Part shown: positions 35,497-44,043 of the stretch, piece by piece
Layout of the letters: each line of letters begins with the position of its first letter
Position numbering within the stretch: the first letter of the stretch is position 1
Origin: GCA-2737665 sp044344795
GTDB taxonomy: Bacteria > Bacteroidota > Bacteroidia > Palsa-965
Direction: 5' to 3'
Length of the DNA stretch: 64,000 bases
NCBI GenBank assembly: GCA_044344795.1
Contig: JBIJCF010000009.1
Span: forward strand, 1 to 64,000
Made by a program: the position numbers and the translations under genes
Notes under the pieces: generated by a model
The model's input: only the letters and a program-made list of their open reading frames with translations
Told to the model about the DNA's origin: nothing
The model's database searches: none

Positions 35497-36014
35497 TTTT
35501 TATCTTCATCATTCCACATCCAGCCGGTTCGCAATTGAATCGTAACTCCGCTGTACATGAAGTCCGGATCCCAATGGAGTAATCCTCGTATGCTAATTCC
35601 ATTCCCGCGATAATAAACTCCTGTTTCTATAGCACCTTCAATGCCGTAAGAATAATTGTGCAACGCGAGATGATCTACGCGCGATTCAGTCGCACCAACA
35701 GCGATAGACGGCATTACATAATAATGGCGTTGGTTGAATTGATAACCGTAATAAACACCATCAAACACATAACGATTAGCGCGCACAAAAATTTGCAAAT
35801 CGCTGAAGACGGCATGACGAAAACCGAGCGTGTGACTATTAAACATTCCCTGAAATCCTAATCCTGTTCCGAACGGAAATTTTGTTCCCGGCGCGCTGTT
35901 GTCTCCCAATTCTACATGTGCTGTAAATCCCCGCGAATAGTAGCTCGGTGGAAGTTTCGCATACAAGAAGTGCGATGAAAGTAAAAAAGTCACTAGCAAC
36001 AAACGCAGATACAT
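35493..36014 (-). CDS. Exported beta-barrel-like protein of unknown function
   Basis: The 173-residue protein has a signal peptide (MYLRLLLVTFLLSSHFLYA) and then alternating polar/hydrophobic stretches rich in Gly, Tyr and aromatic ends (FGTGLGFQGMF, DGVYYGYQFNQRHYYVMPSIAVG, ISIRGLLHWDPD, GVTIQLRTGWMWND), as in small outer-membrane barrels. I cannot assign a family. A TACTTTCG box lies five bases before the ATG. It overlaps the end of the PspC gene by four bases, tail to tail. Confidence 0.7.
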   Translation of the reverse strand: MYLRLLLVTFLLSSHFLYAKLPPSYYSRGFTAHVELGDNSAPGTKFPFGTGLGFQGMFNSHTLGFRHAVFSDLQIFVRANRYVFDGVYYGYQFNQRHYYVMPSIAVGATESRVDHLALHNYSYGIEGAIETGVYYRGNGISIRGLLHWDPDFMYSGVTIQLRTGWMWNDEDKN

Positions 36015-36158
36015 GCTAACGAAAGTAAAGCGTATTTCATTTGCGCGATATGATGAGCGTCATGTAACGTAAATTATAGGGTGTCGATCTCAGCGACGTC
36101 ACACACCACATTTCAATTACTCCGCCTTAATTCGTAACATTGAAAACGAAATCTACTC

Positions 36159-37094
36159 ATGAAAAAAATACTCATCACCGGTTCTAACGGCCTGCTCGGA
36201 CAAAAACTAATCGCCACATTAGTGCAACGTAACGCCATTTCTCCAACATGGCTAATACATGCAACATCCAAAGGCGATAATCGCTACACACAAACAGCAG
36301 GATACTCCTATCACGCGCTTGATATTACGAACGAAGCAGAAGTGCTGAACATTATCGCTCGCATACAGCCCGATGTCATCGTCAACACCGCGGCAATGAC
36401 CAACGTGGATCAGTGTGAGAGCGAACGCGACGGTGCTTTGCAACTCAATGTGAAAGCGGTTGAATATTTAATAAGCGCGATTAATAAATTGCCTGAAAGT
36501 GAACAACGAAAATTGATACATCTTTCTACCGATTTTGTTTTCGACGGAGAAAACGGTCCGTACCGTGAAGAAGATGTTCCGAATCCGTTGAGTTATTATG
36601 CGGAAACAAAACTTCAGGCAGAAGAACTCGTGAAGCAATGCGCGTTCTCATGGGCGATTGTGCGCACTATTATCGTTTATGGTATTGCTGATGCCATGAG
36701 TAGATCCAATATTGTCCTTTGGGCAAAAGATGCTTTATCAAAAGGACAGACGATGAATATCGTCGATGATCAATTCCGTTCACCAACATTGGCGGAAGAC
36801 TTGGCAGAAGGTTGTGTGCTCATTGCAGAAAAGAAAGCAACGGGTATTTATCACATCTCCGGAAAAGATTTTATGAGTGTGCTGGAACTGGTGCAGCGAG
36901 TGGCGCGTTTCTGGAAGCTGGACGAATCATTGATTACACCGTCAAAATCAGCCACCATCAAACAACCTGCTAAACGTCCGCCGCGCACCGGTTTTATACT
37001 TGATAAAGCTATCCGTGATTTGAACTATCAACCGCATTCCTTCGAAGAAGGTTTGGCAGTGCTGGATGCGCAATTGAAAAGTCGAAATTTGTAA
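36159..37094 (+). CDS. RmlD-like NAD(P)-dependent sugar reductase (SDR family)
   Basis: The 311-residue protein belongs to the extended short-chain dehydrogenase group. It opens with the Rossmann motif ITGSNGLLGQKL, followed by DVIVNTAAMTNVDQCE (RmlD-type) and LSTDFVFDGENGPYREED, and the active Tyr-x-x-x-Lys pair in YYAETKLQAEEL. RmlD makes dTDP-L-rhamnose from the 4-keto sugar. Since no other rml gene is adjacent, the true substrate could be a different nucleotide sugar. The DUF2452 gene follows after 30 bases. Confidence 0.82.
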   Translation: MKKILITGSNGLLGQKLIATLVQRNAISPTWLIHATSKGDNRYTQTAGYSYHALDITNEAEVLNIIARIQPDVIVNTAAMTNVDQCESERDGALQLNVKAVEYLISAINKLPESEQRKLIHLSTDFVFDGENGPYREEDVPNPLSYYAETKLQAEELVKQCAFSWAIVRTIIVYGIADAMSRSNIVLWAKDALSKGQTMNIVDDQFRSPTLAEDLAEGCVLIAEKKATGIYHISGKDFMSVLELVQRVARFWKLDESLITPSKSATIKQPAKRPPRTGFILDKAIRDLNYQPHSFEEGLAVLDAQLKSRNL

Positions 37095-37124
37095 ACATCT
37101 ACAACGATTAACTGTTGTTACTGC

Positions 37125-37574
37125 ATGAATAATTCGTCCTCTGCCGATTTCGAAAATCCGATTGATCCCGACAAAGTAGCTGAACATCCGGGATTGTTGC
37201 CGTATGCGCATCATGTGGGAAGTGCTATTATCAAGCCTATTGATAAGGGACGCACGAAAGGATTGGCGATGTCGGCGATGTACGAACAAACCAATCGACA
37301 GCTGGATCAAATTCGTAAGCAAGTAGAATTGTTGATGCAGCAAGCAAAAGGCATTCACGATCGTGTCGAATTATCTGAGCGCATGTATCAGGCGGATATG
37401 AATTTCAAACCGCTGATTGGGCATACGTATCATTTGTACAATACTAAATCAGGCAAGGATGTTTTGTCGATGGTAGCTCCGGACGAATGGGGAAATTCCT
37501 GCCCGTATGAATTTGTGTGTACGATGACGTTATTGTCGGATCATACATGGGAAATTGTGAAGAGCGCGGATTAA
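37125..37574 (+). CDS. DUF2452 family protein
   Basis: The 149-residue soluble protein contains the family core ENPIDPDKVAEHPGLLPYAHHVGSAIIKPIDKGR, then a helical region (QTNRQLDQIRKQVELLMQQAKGI) and a conserved C-terminal module FKPLIGHTYHLY...WGNSCPYEFVCTMTLL. It is common in Bacteroidota and has no known function. It lies after the RmlD-like gene in the same direction and meets the AlkD gene tail to tail, with four bases between them. Confidence 0.8.
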   Translation: MNNSSSADFENPIDPDKVAEHPGLLPYAHHVGSAIIKPIDKGRTKGLAMSAMYEQTNRQLDQIRKQVELLMQQAKGIHDRVELSERMYQADMNFKPLIGHTYHLYNTKSGKDVLSMVAPDEWGNSCPYEFVCTMTLLSDHTWEIVKSAD

Positions 37575-37578
37575 GCAA

Positions 37579-38253
37579 CTACAAATTCTTCAACGCTTCT
37601 TTTTTCGATAACGCGGATAAATCATGCGTTTGTATAAAGTTTTTCACGAAGTGAGCATCCGTTCTGACATATTGACGCAGCACCCAGCCGATAGCTTTAC
37701 GAATAAAAAAATCAGGATGGTATTGCAAGCGCACAATCAGCGACTCTAATAACTGCACGTTCGTTTGATGCTTGTAATTCAATTGAAACAGCAACGCACT
37801 GCGCATCAGCCACATATTTCCCGATTGCATCCACGACTCAACACGCAACGGAATTTCTTCCGGAAACTTCTGAAAGTAAACTCCTGCACCGCGGGAAGCC
37901 ACCAAATCTACCGTGTCCCACCAGGAACGTTCACTAATCATGAGTTCCAGCATCGCGATGTCTTTACGCTGTAATTTTTTCGAGAGTTGTATCATCGTGT
38001 CCATTCCTACGTATTGCATTTCACGCATGGGATGTTGCCAGCACAATTCAATAAACTCGGGTAAATCCTCAATGTTTAATCGATCGGCACCATTCCAATA
38101 GTCACGCACTAGTGCTTTACGCTCGGGTGCGGTGAGTCCGAAAAATTCAAATTGATTACGCATATATGCTTTCGCACCTTCCGCTCGTTTGGTGTCAGCG
38201 TTCGATTCAAAAATGTGCACAATGGCTTTATAATGTTTTTGCGCAGCACTCAT
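37579..38253 (-). CDS. AlkD-like DNA alkylation repair protein
   Basis: The 224-residue protein is made of HEAT-like helical pairs typical of the AlkC/AlkD glycosylases. Recognisable parts are FGLTAPERKALVRDYW near the N-terminus, ELCWQHPMREMQYVGMDTM, WWDTVDLVAS and the C-terminal HPDFFIRKAIGWVLRQYVRTD. AlkD removes 3- and 7-alkylpurines without flipping the base. The conserved Trp and Asp in SWWDTVD fit the catalytic site. It begins three bases after the NhaD gene, so both are likely in one transcript, although a functional link is not obvious. Confidence 0.9.
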   Translation of the reverse strand: MSAAQKHYKAIVHIFESNADTKRAEGAKAYMRNQFEFFGLTAPERKALVRDYWNGADRLNIEDLPEFIELCWQHPMREMQYVGMDTMIQLSKKLQRKDIAMLELMISERSWWDTVDLVASRGAGVYFQKFPEEIPLRVESWMQSGNMWLMRSALLFQLNYKHQTNVQLLESLIVRLQYHPDFFIRKAIGWVLRQYVRTDAHFVKNFIQTHDLSALSKKEALKNL

Positions 38254-38256
38254 CGC

Positions 38257-39534
38257 TCATCCGTTCAACAACATTTCTTGTCCAATGTAAACTAGGGCAC
38301 CGGATAAAAAACCGAGTAATGCCGGGAATGAAATTTTTCGCAAATACCAAATAAAACTGATCTTCTCAATGCCCATAATGGCAACACCTGCAGCAGATCC
38401 GATAATTAATACACTTCCACCTGTGCCCGCACAATATGCCATAATTTCCCACAGATGATGATCCGTAGGATATTCGGTCAATGAGTACATACCTTGAGCT
38501 GCTGCTACCAACGGAACGTTATCAATTACTGCAGAAGCCAGTCCGATAACAATCGCAATCAAATCAATGTTGCCAATCATGTTATTCATTTCTTCCGCTA
38601 AATGATGCAACACTCCTGTTCCTTCCAAAGCGCCAATCGCTAGAAGAATTCCGAGGAAAAATAAAATGCTTGGGGTATCCACACGCTGCAAAGCACCGGC
38701 AACAGAGAGTTCTGTTTTATGCTCGTCGTTCTTTTGTTTATGGATGATTTCAGTAACGATCCACAACAATCCAACACCAAGTAAAATGCCCATAAATGGA
38801 GGCAAATGCGTCAACGATTTAAAAATGGGTACGAAGATGAGAACGCCTGTTCCGAAAATGAAAACTGTATTACGTTCCGCTTCAGAGGTTTTTACTTTGT
38901 TGCGTCCACCTCCATTTTCCAACGAAGTACGCTGTACGGTGCCTTTCAGTTTTACCCACATCCACAACACCGGCACCAGCAAACAAACCAGCGACGGCAA
39001 AAATAAACTGGTAATAATATTACCCGCCGTAATTTGATTTCCTACCCACAGCATGGTTGTAGTAACATCACCAATAGGAGAAAAAACTCCGCCGGCATTA
39101 GCCGCAATTACTACCGCGCCACCAAAAAACATACGATCGTTTTTGTCTTCCGTCAGTTTTCTGATCAACGTGATCATTACGATAGCGGTAGTGAGGTTGT
39201 CGAGCACAGCAGAAAGCACAAATGAGATCACACTGATTATAATGATCAATTTACGTTTGTTCGTGGTCGTAATTCTTCCCGTAATCACTTCAAACCCGTC
39301 GTGTGCGTCAATAAGTTCAACAGTGGTCATTGCCCCTAATAGGAAAAATAAAATTCCGGCAAGGCCGCCCAACTGTTCACCCAAAAACGAATTCACGAAT
39401 TCAGGATCGCCGGTTAATATCCACGCCGTCCAGCACAAAACACCCGTAACCAAAGCCGAAGCCGTCTTGTTTAACTTCAACGGATGTTCGAAAATGATGG
39501 CCAGATAACCCAGTATAAACAGTATTGTAACCAT
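38257..39534 (-). CDS. nhaD: NhaD-type sodium/proton antiporter
   Basis: The 425-residue membrane protein has about 12 hydrophobic segments and the NhaD features GAMTTVELIDAHDGFEVIT, LSAVLDNLTTAIVMITL, GGVFSPIGDVTTTMLW and GLASAVIDNVPLVAAAQGMY. The two inverted DN motifs (LDN, IDN) fit the ion path of this transporter superfamily. It should expel Na+ or Li+ in exchange for protons. Start chosen at MVTILFILG (39534): a minus-strand TATTTTTG box sits four bases before it, and an ATG 15 bases upstream would fall before that box. Confidence 0.93.
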   Translation of the reverse strand: MVTILFILGYLAIIFEHPLKLNKTASALVTGVLCWTAWILTGDPEFVNSFLGEQLGGLAGILFFLLGAMTTVELIDAHDGFEVITGRITTTNKRKLIIIISVISFVLSAVLDNLTTAIVMITLIRKLTEDKNDRMFFGGAVVIAANAGGVFSPIGDVTTTMLWVGNQITAGNIITSLFLPSLVCLLVPVLWMWVKLKGTVQRTSLENGGGRNKVKTSEAERNTVFIFGTGVLIFVPIFKSLTHLPPFMGILLGVGLLWIVTEIIHKQKNDEHKTELSVAGALQRVDTPSILFFLGILLAIGALEGTGVLHHLAEEMNNMIGNIDLIAIVIGLASAVIDNVPLVAAAQGMYSLTEYPTDHHLWEIMAYCAGTGGSVLIIGSAAGVAIMGIEKISFIWYLRKISFPALLGFLSGALVYIGQEMLLNG

Positions 39535-39538
39535 GCTG

Positions 39539-39546
39539 CAAAAATA
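39539..39546 (-). promoter_or_regulatory. -7 box immediately before nhaD
   Basis: The minus-strand sequence TATTTTTG matches TAnnTTTG and ends four bases before the ATG at 39534. A -33 element is not clear. Confidence 0.45.
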
Positions 39547-39570
39547 CATTACACGTTTGGGATTCTTGGC

Positions 39571-39578
39571 TATATTTG
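39571..39578 (+). promoter_or_regulatory. -7 box for the amino-acid permease gene
   Basis: TATATTTG matches the consensus exactly, 30 bases before the ATG at 39609. A TTTG lies at 39556-39559, but the spacing is only 11 bases, so the -33 part is doubtful. Confidence 0.5.
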
Positions 39579-39608
39579 GGATTCGTTATCAGAAACTAAA
39601 CATACCAT

Positions 39609-41078
39609 ATGTCTATTTGGAGAGTTAAACCTGTATCTGCTTTTGAAGCAGACATGAAGAAAAGTGACCTCAAGCGCGTATTGACTAAATGGGGTCTTAC
39701 GTCGTTGGGGATTGGTGCAATTATCGGCGGAGGTATTTTTACCCTTACCGGAATTGCCGCACATGATTACGCAGGACCCGCGCTTGCGTTGTCATTTGTA
39801 ATTGCCGGCATCGGATGTTTGTTTGCTTCATTGTGTTATGCAGAATTCGCTTCGGTTCTTCCGGTTGAAGGTTCTGCTTATGCTTATGCTTACGGAACTG
39901 TAGGCGAGTTGTTCGCTTGGTTTATTGGCTGGAATTTAATTCTAGAATATATGATGGGTGCAACAACTGTAGCCGTAGCCTGGAGTGGTTACTTCGTCAA
40001 GCTGTTACATCTGTTTCACATTGACTTTCCGATATGGCTTTGTAATGATATGGCAACAGCCACAGCCAAGTATGCAGAACTCGGGCAAGCTGCGCCGTCC
40101 TTTGCTTTTAACCTTCCTGCATTTTTAATTACGTGGTTGGTTACTGCAATTCTCGTAAAAGGAATCAAGGAAGCTGCAAGTACTAATAACATCATTGTAA
40201 TCATCAAAATTGCAGTTGTTCTTTTCGTAATTATCGCAGGTGCTTTCTTTATTGATACGGAGAACTGGACACCATTCATCCCTGATGAAATACATACAAC
40301 TGTTGATGGAAAAGACACCGTGCAATTTGGATTTGGTGGTGTACTAACCGCTGCTACAATTGTCTTCTTCGCATATATAGGATTTGATGCTGTATCCACA
40401 CAAGCCGGAGAAGCTATCAATCCTAAGAAAGATGTTCCTTTCGCGATTGTAATGTCACTGGTTATTTGTACTGTTCTTTATATTTTGGTTTCTCTTGTTC
40501 TTACAGGAATGGTTCCTTATCAGCAATTGGATTTGGCAGCTCCTGTGGCTTCTGCGTTTGACGGAGTCGGAATTAAGTGGGCGGTGTTCCTTATCACTAT
40601 TGCGGCAACTGCCGGTCTTACTTCTGTAATGCTTGTAATGATGCTCGGTCAGACCCGTATTTTCTTAGGTATGGCAAAAGACGGTCTCTTACCGTTTAAG
40701 ATGTTCGGTGATCTTCACCCGAAGTTTAAAACTCCATTCCGTAGCACCATTTTGGTAGGAGGAGTTATTTCTCTTGTCGCAGCATTAACACCGATTAGTC
40801 GCGTTTCAGAAATGTGCAGTATGGGAACTTTGTTGGCATTCAGTATGGTTTGCGTAGCGGTAATGATACTGCGTTATAAGAAGCCGGAATTGGAGCGTCC
40901 TTATAAAACACCTGCAGTGTATCTAGTAGGGACTTTGGGAGTAGCATTTAACCTATTCCTCATGTACTTCGTTCGTGCAGAGACTTGGGTTGCCTTCTTA
41001 ATTTGGGGAACTATCGGTATAGCAGTGTATTTTATTTACAGTAGAAGACACAGCAAACTCAACGTGCCTAACCAATAA
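39609..41078 (+). CDS. APC-family amino-acid permease (cationic-type)
   Basis: The 489-residue transporter has 12 or more membrane segments and the APC front motif LTSLGIGAIIGGGIFTLTGIAAHDYAGPAL, with CYAEFASVLPVEGSAYAYAY in TM3 and GFDAVSTQAGEAINPKKDVP, a pattern typical of the cationic amino-acid transporter branch. It likely imports amino acids by proton symport or exchange; the substrate is not certain. It is followed by a terminator and a second APC gene that is only distantly similar. Confidence 0.88.
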   Translation: MSIWRVKPVSAFEADMKKSDLKRVLTKWGLTSLGIGAIIGGGIFTLTGIAAHDYAGPALALSFVIAGIGCLFASLCYAEFASVLPVEGSAYAYAYGTVGELFAWFIGWNLILEYMMGATTVAVAWSGYFVKLLHLFHIDFPIWLCNDMATATAKYAELGQAAPSFAFNLPAFLITWLVTAILVKGIKEAASTNNIIVIIKIAVVLFVIIAGAFFIDTENWTPFIPDEIHTTVDGKDTVQFGFGGVLTAATIVFFAYIGFDAVSTQAGEAINPKKDVPFAIVMSLVICTVLYILVSLVLTGMVPYQQLDLAAPVASAFDGVGIKWAVFLITIAATAGLTSVMLVMMLGQTRIFLGMAKDGLLPFKMFGDLHPKFKTPFRSTILVGGVISLVAALTPISRVSEMCSMGTLLAFSMVCVAVMILRYKKPELERPYKTPAVYLVGTLGVAFNLFLMYFVRAETWVAFLIWGTIGIAVYFIYSRRHSKLNVPNQ

Positions 41079-41084
41079 ATATTC

Positions 41085-41108
41085 GGGCGGGATATCCCGC
41101 CCTTTTTT
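41085..41108 (+). terminator. Intrinsic terminator abutting the second permease gene
   Basis: A 9-bp palindromic stem (GGGCGGGATATCCCGCCC) is followed by six T. The ATG of the next gene follows immediately at 41109. Confidence 0.92.
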
Positions 41109-42557
41109 ATGTCCACATTCAAACGTAAACTCGGACTACTCGATGCTACTTCTGTAGTAGCCGGCTCTATGATCGGCTCCGGAATTTTTTTGGTGAGTAG
41201 TGCCATGGCTCGCGACTTGGGCTCATCGGGTTGGCTGTTGTTGGCTTGGATTCTTACAGGCATTATCACTATGGCGGCTGCACTCAGCTATGGCGAATTG
41301 GCGGGAATGATGCCGGAAGCAGGTGGACAATACGTTTACATCCGTCGCGCCTGGGGAAAACTTCCGGCGTTCCTTTACGGTTGGAGTGTGTTCTCTGTAA
41401 TTCAAACGGGTGTTATCGCTGCGGTAGCAACTGCTTTTGCCAATTACACATCCGAGTTATTGCCCAACTTAGGCTTAGGACAAGTGCTGTTGTCTGTTGG
41501 AGCTGTGGATATTACCGCCGGAAGATTAGTTGCGGTAGGTTCAATAGTATTTCTTACTTGGCTCAATAGTCGCGGTGTTGAAGGCGGCTCATGGATTCAG
41601 AAAATTTTCACATCTGCAAAATTGCTGGCGCTGTTTGCATTAATCATTTTCGGTTTAGCGATTGGAATTGGCAGCCCAACGTGTAATGCGAATTTTACTG
41701 ATATGTGGGATGCCAAGCGTTGGCTAGTTGATGATAACGGAGTGGGATCGTGGAATGAGATTTATGGTTGGGTATTAGTTGCGGTGTTCGGTATGACCAT
41801 GATTAATTCATTATTCTCTAGTGATGCATGGAATAATGTTACGTACATCGCCGGTGAAATAAAAGATCCGCAACGCAACATTCCGCGAAGCTTAATTCTA
41901 GGAACAACTATCGTAACGTTGTTGTATTGTTTGGCCAATCTTGCTTATCTCGCCCTATTGCCGATTAACGGAGATGTAGCAGGAGCAACAGTTGCAGAAC
42001 GCGGCGTATCATTTGCTGAAATGGATCGTGTAGGTTCTGCAGCCGCAAGTGTGATGCTGGGTAACACAGCAACAGTGCTTATGGCATTACTCATCATGAT
42101 ATCCACATTTGGTTGTAATAACGGAATCATACTTGCCGGTGCACGTTTGTATTACGCCATGGCGAAAGACGGCTTGTTCTTTAAAAAGGCCGGTGAGCTG
42201 AATGATAAATCGGTACCCGCAACAGGCTTATGGATTCAGTGCATCTGGGCTTCCGTATTGTGCTTTTCGGGAACCTACAGCGATTTGCTCGTGTATTCAA
42301 CATTTGCATCCTTGTTATTTTACATCGTGACCATTGCGGGCTTATTTCGGTTACGAAAAACAGAACCGGGAACTGCACGACCTTACAAAGCCCTGGGTTA
42401 TCCTTTTATTCCCGCATTTTATATCCTTGCTGCCGGAGCTGTTTCCTTGATTTTACTTTTCATGGATTTTGTAAATACCGGTTTAGGATTACTCATCGTA
42501 CTCCTCGGCTTTCCAGTGTATATATTGATTAATCGATCAATTAGTAAGCGCGCTTAG
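41109..42557 (+). CDS. APC-family amino-acid permease
   Basis: The 482-residue transporter begins with the APC signature LLDATSVVAGSMIGSGIFLVSSAMA, followed by LSYGELAGMMPEAGGQYVYIRRAWG and the central FSSDAWNNVTYIAGEIKDPQRNIPRSL, as in the LAT-like branch that often exchanges neutral amino acids. About 12 hydrophobic segments are seen, ending in VNTGLGLLIVLLGFPVYILI. The ATG touches the T-run of the upstream terminator, so expression probably needs read-through or a separate signal. It is followed after seven bases by the HHH protein gene. Confidence 0.88.
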   Translation: MSTFKRKLGLLDATSVVAGSMIGSGIFLVSSAMARDLGSSGWLLLAWILTGIITMAAALSYGELAGMMPEAGGQYVYIRRAWGKLPAFLYGWSVFSVIQTGVIAAVATAFANYTSELLPNLGLGQVLLSVGAVDITAGRLVAVGSIVFLTWLNSRGVEGGSWIQKIFTSAKLLALFALIIFGLAIGIGSPTCNANFTDMWDAKRWLVDDNGVGSWNEIYGWVLVAVFGMTMINSLFSSDAWNNVTYIAGEIKDPQRNIPRSLILGTTIVTLLYCLANLAYLALLPINGDVAGATVAERGVSFAEMDRVGSAAASVMLGNTATVLMALLIMISTFGCNNGIILAGARLYYAMAKDGLFFKKAGELNDKSVPATGLWIQCIWASVLCFSGTYSDLLVYSTFASLLFYIVTIAGLFRLRKTEPGTARPYKALGYPFIPAFYILAAGAVSLILLFMDFVNTGLGLLIVLLGFPVYILINRSISKRA

Positions 42558-42564
42558 TATTGCC

Positions 42565-43434
42565 ATGAAATTTATTAAACAATATTTCGGAATGACAACC
42601 GGCGAAAGAGTCGGTACATTAGTGTTGCTGTTTATAGTAATGGGTTTACTAACTATGCGATGGTTCACTAACGATAATTCGTTGAAAGAACTATTGGAAC
42701 TTCCCCAATGGCAAGTGTGGAAAGCCTCGGCAAGTGCGACGGTTGAAACGAAGGACGAACCGATTTATCATCAGCAGGAATTACAGGAAAAGAAACGCGA
42801 GCTCTTCGTTTTCGATCCGAATACGATCAGCGCTGCAGAGTGGATGAAGTTAGGTTTGTCGAAAGGACAAGCATCATCCGTCATGAGGTTCAGAGAAAAA
42901 GGCGGACAATTCAAAGTGCGGGATGATGTAAAGAAGCTGTTTGTGGTGACACCGGAATTATACGAAGAGTGGAAACCATTTATTGCCTTGCCCGATGAAC
43001 TGCCGAAGAAAGAATCGGTTGTTGTCAGCACAGCTCCGAAATTGGTGGATATCAATCGCAGCGATTCAACAGATTTGGTGAAGTTGCCCGGCATAGGACC
43101 CGTATTGGCAAAACGAATGATCGCCTATCGCGAGAAACTGGGAGGCTATTCGAACAAACAACAATTACTCGAAGTGTACGGTATTGAACAGGATGCATGG
43201 ACAGGATTTGAAAACCGCATCTCGGTGGACACGAATCGCATCACAAAAATATCCATCAATACTGCTCAGGTTTCCGATTTCAAAAGACATCCTTATTTTA
43301 CACCGGCCGTAGCGCAGGGAATTGTTAACTACCGCAAGCAGCATGGGCCATTTACTACTATTGCAGGAATTAAAGGTTGCCTTTTGGTGAATGAGGAATT
43401 ATACCGTAAAATTGTTCCTTACCTCACACTCTAA
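42565..43434 (+). CDS. Membrane-anchored helix-hairpin-helix protein (ComEA-like)
   Basis: The 289-residue protein has an N-terminal membrane helix (VGTLVLLFIVMGLLTMRWF) and three helix-hairpin-helix units. The best one is DINRSDSTDLVKLPGIGPVLAKRMIAYREKLGGY, and a first one is DPNTISAAEWMKLGLSKGQASSVMRFREKGG. HHH domains bind DNA without sequence specificity. ComEA binds incoming DNA in natural transformation, so uptake is possible, but Bacteroidota often have such proteins without proven competence. It lies between the permease gene and apt. Confidence 0.85.
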   Translation: MKFIKQYFGMTTGERVGTLVLLFIVMGLLTMRWFTNDNSLKELLELPQWQVWKASASATVETKDEPIYHQQELQEKKRELFVFDPNTISAAEWMKLGLSKGQASSVMRFREKGGQFKVRDDVKKLFVVTPELYEEWKPFIALPDELPKKESVVVSTAPKLVDINRSDSTDLVKLPGIGPVLAKRMIAYREKLGGYSNKQQLLEVYGIEQDAWTGFENRISVDTNRITKISINTAQVSDFKRHPYFTPAVAQGIVNYRKQHGPFTTIAGIKGCLLVNEELYRKIVPYLTL

Positions 43435-43439
43435 GATCA

Positions 43440-43967
43440 GTGGAAATTTTAAGAAAAGTAATTCGCAATGTTCCCGATTTTCCGAAACCGGGCATTCAGT
43501 TTAAAGATATTACAACGTTATTGCAGCAGCCCGAATTAGGAGCTGTGGTTGTTAAAGGATTTACAGATCATTTAAAAGATCAGAAAATCGACGCTGTGAT
43601 TGGTATCGAAAGTCGCGGTTTTATATACGGCTATGCCGTAGCTGCCGCATTAAACGTGCCTTTTATTCCTATTCGAAAAGCCGGAAAACTGCCTGCCGAA
43701 ACTGTTTCTCAGGAATACGATTTGGAATACGGATCGGCTAAAATCGAAATTCACAAAGACGCTTTAAAGCCCGGAATGCGTGTGTTTATCCACGATGATC
43801 TGCTGGCAACCGGCGGAACAGCTGCCGCTGCCGCGATGTTGTGCAAGAAGCTGGGAGCCGAAATCGCTGCGTTCGGATTTATTGTGGAATTAGATGCATT
43901 ACAGGGACGCGCCTGTTTGCTGCCGTTCTGCGATAATATTATTAGTTTGGTGAACTATAGCGACTGA
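43440..43967 (+). CDS. apt: Adenine phosphoribosyltransferase
   Basis: The 175-residue enzyme salvages adenine to AMP using PRPP. It opens with IRNVPDFPKPGIQFKDITTLL, carries GIESRGFIYGYAVA, and has the PRPP loop VFIHDDLLATGGTAAAA. The start is GTG at 43440, five bases after the HHH gene; no in-frame ATG fits the family N-terminus. The last residues DNIISLVNYSD are usual. The gene is close behind the HHH protein gene and is probably co-transcribed with it. Confidence 0.95.
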   Translation: MEILRKVIRNVPDFPKPGIQFKDITTLLQQPELGAVVVKGFTDHLKDQKIDAVIGIESRGFIYGYAVAAALNVPFIPIRKAGKLPAETVSQEYDLEYGSAKIEIHKDALKPGMRVFIHDDLLATGGTAAAAAMLCKKLGAEIAAFGFIVELDALQGRACLLPFCDNIISLVNYSD

Positions 43968-44009
43968 TTTTTTGTTGTATATCGGGTGCTACAGGCAGCA
44001 AGTAAACCG

Positions 44010-44017
44010 TACTTTTG
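44010..44017 (+). promoter_or_regulatory. -7 box for the acyl-CoA dehydrogenase gene
   Basis: TACTTTTG matches TAnnTTTG and lies 26 bases upstream of the ATG at 44044. There is no clear TTG at the ideal -33 spacing. Confidence 0.45.
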
Positions 44018-44043
44018 CACTCGCCCTCAAAACCGATTAATAC

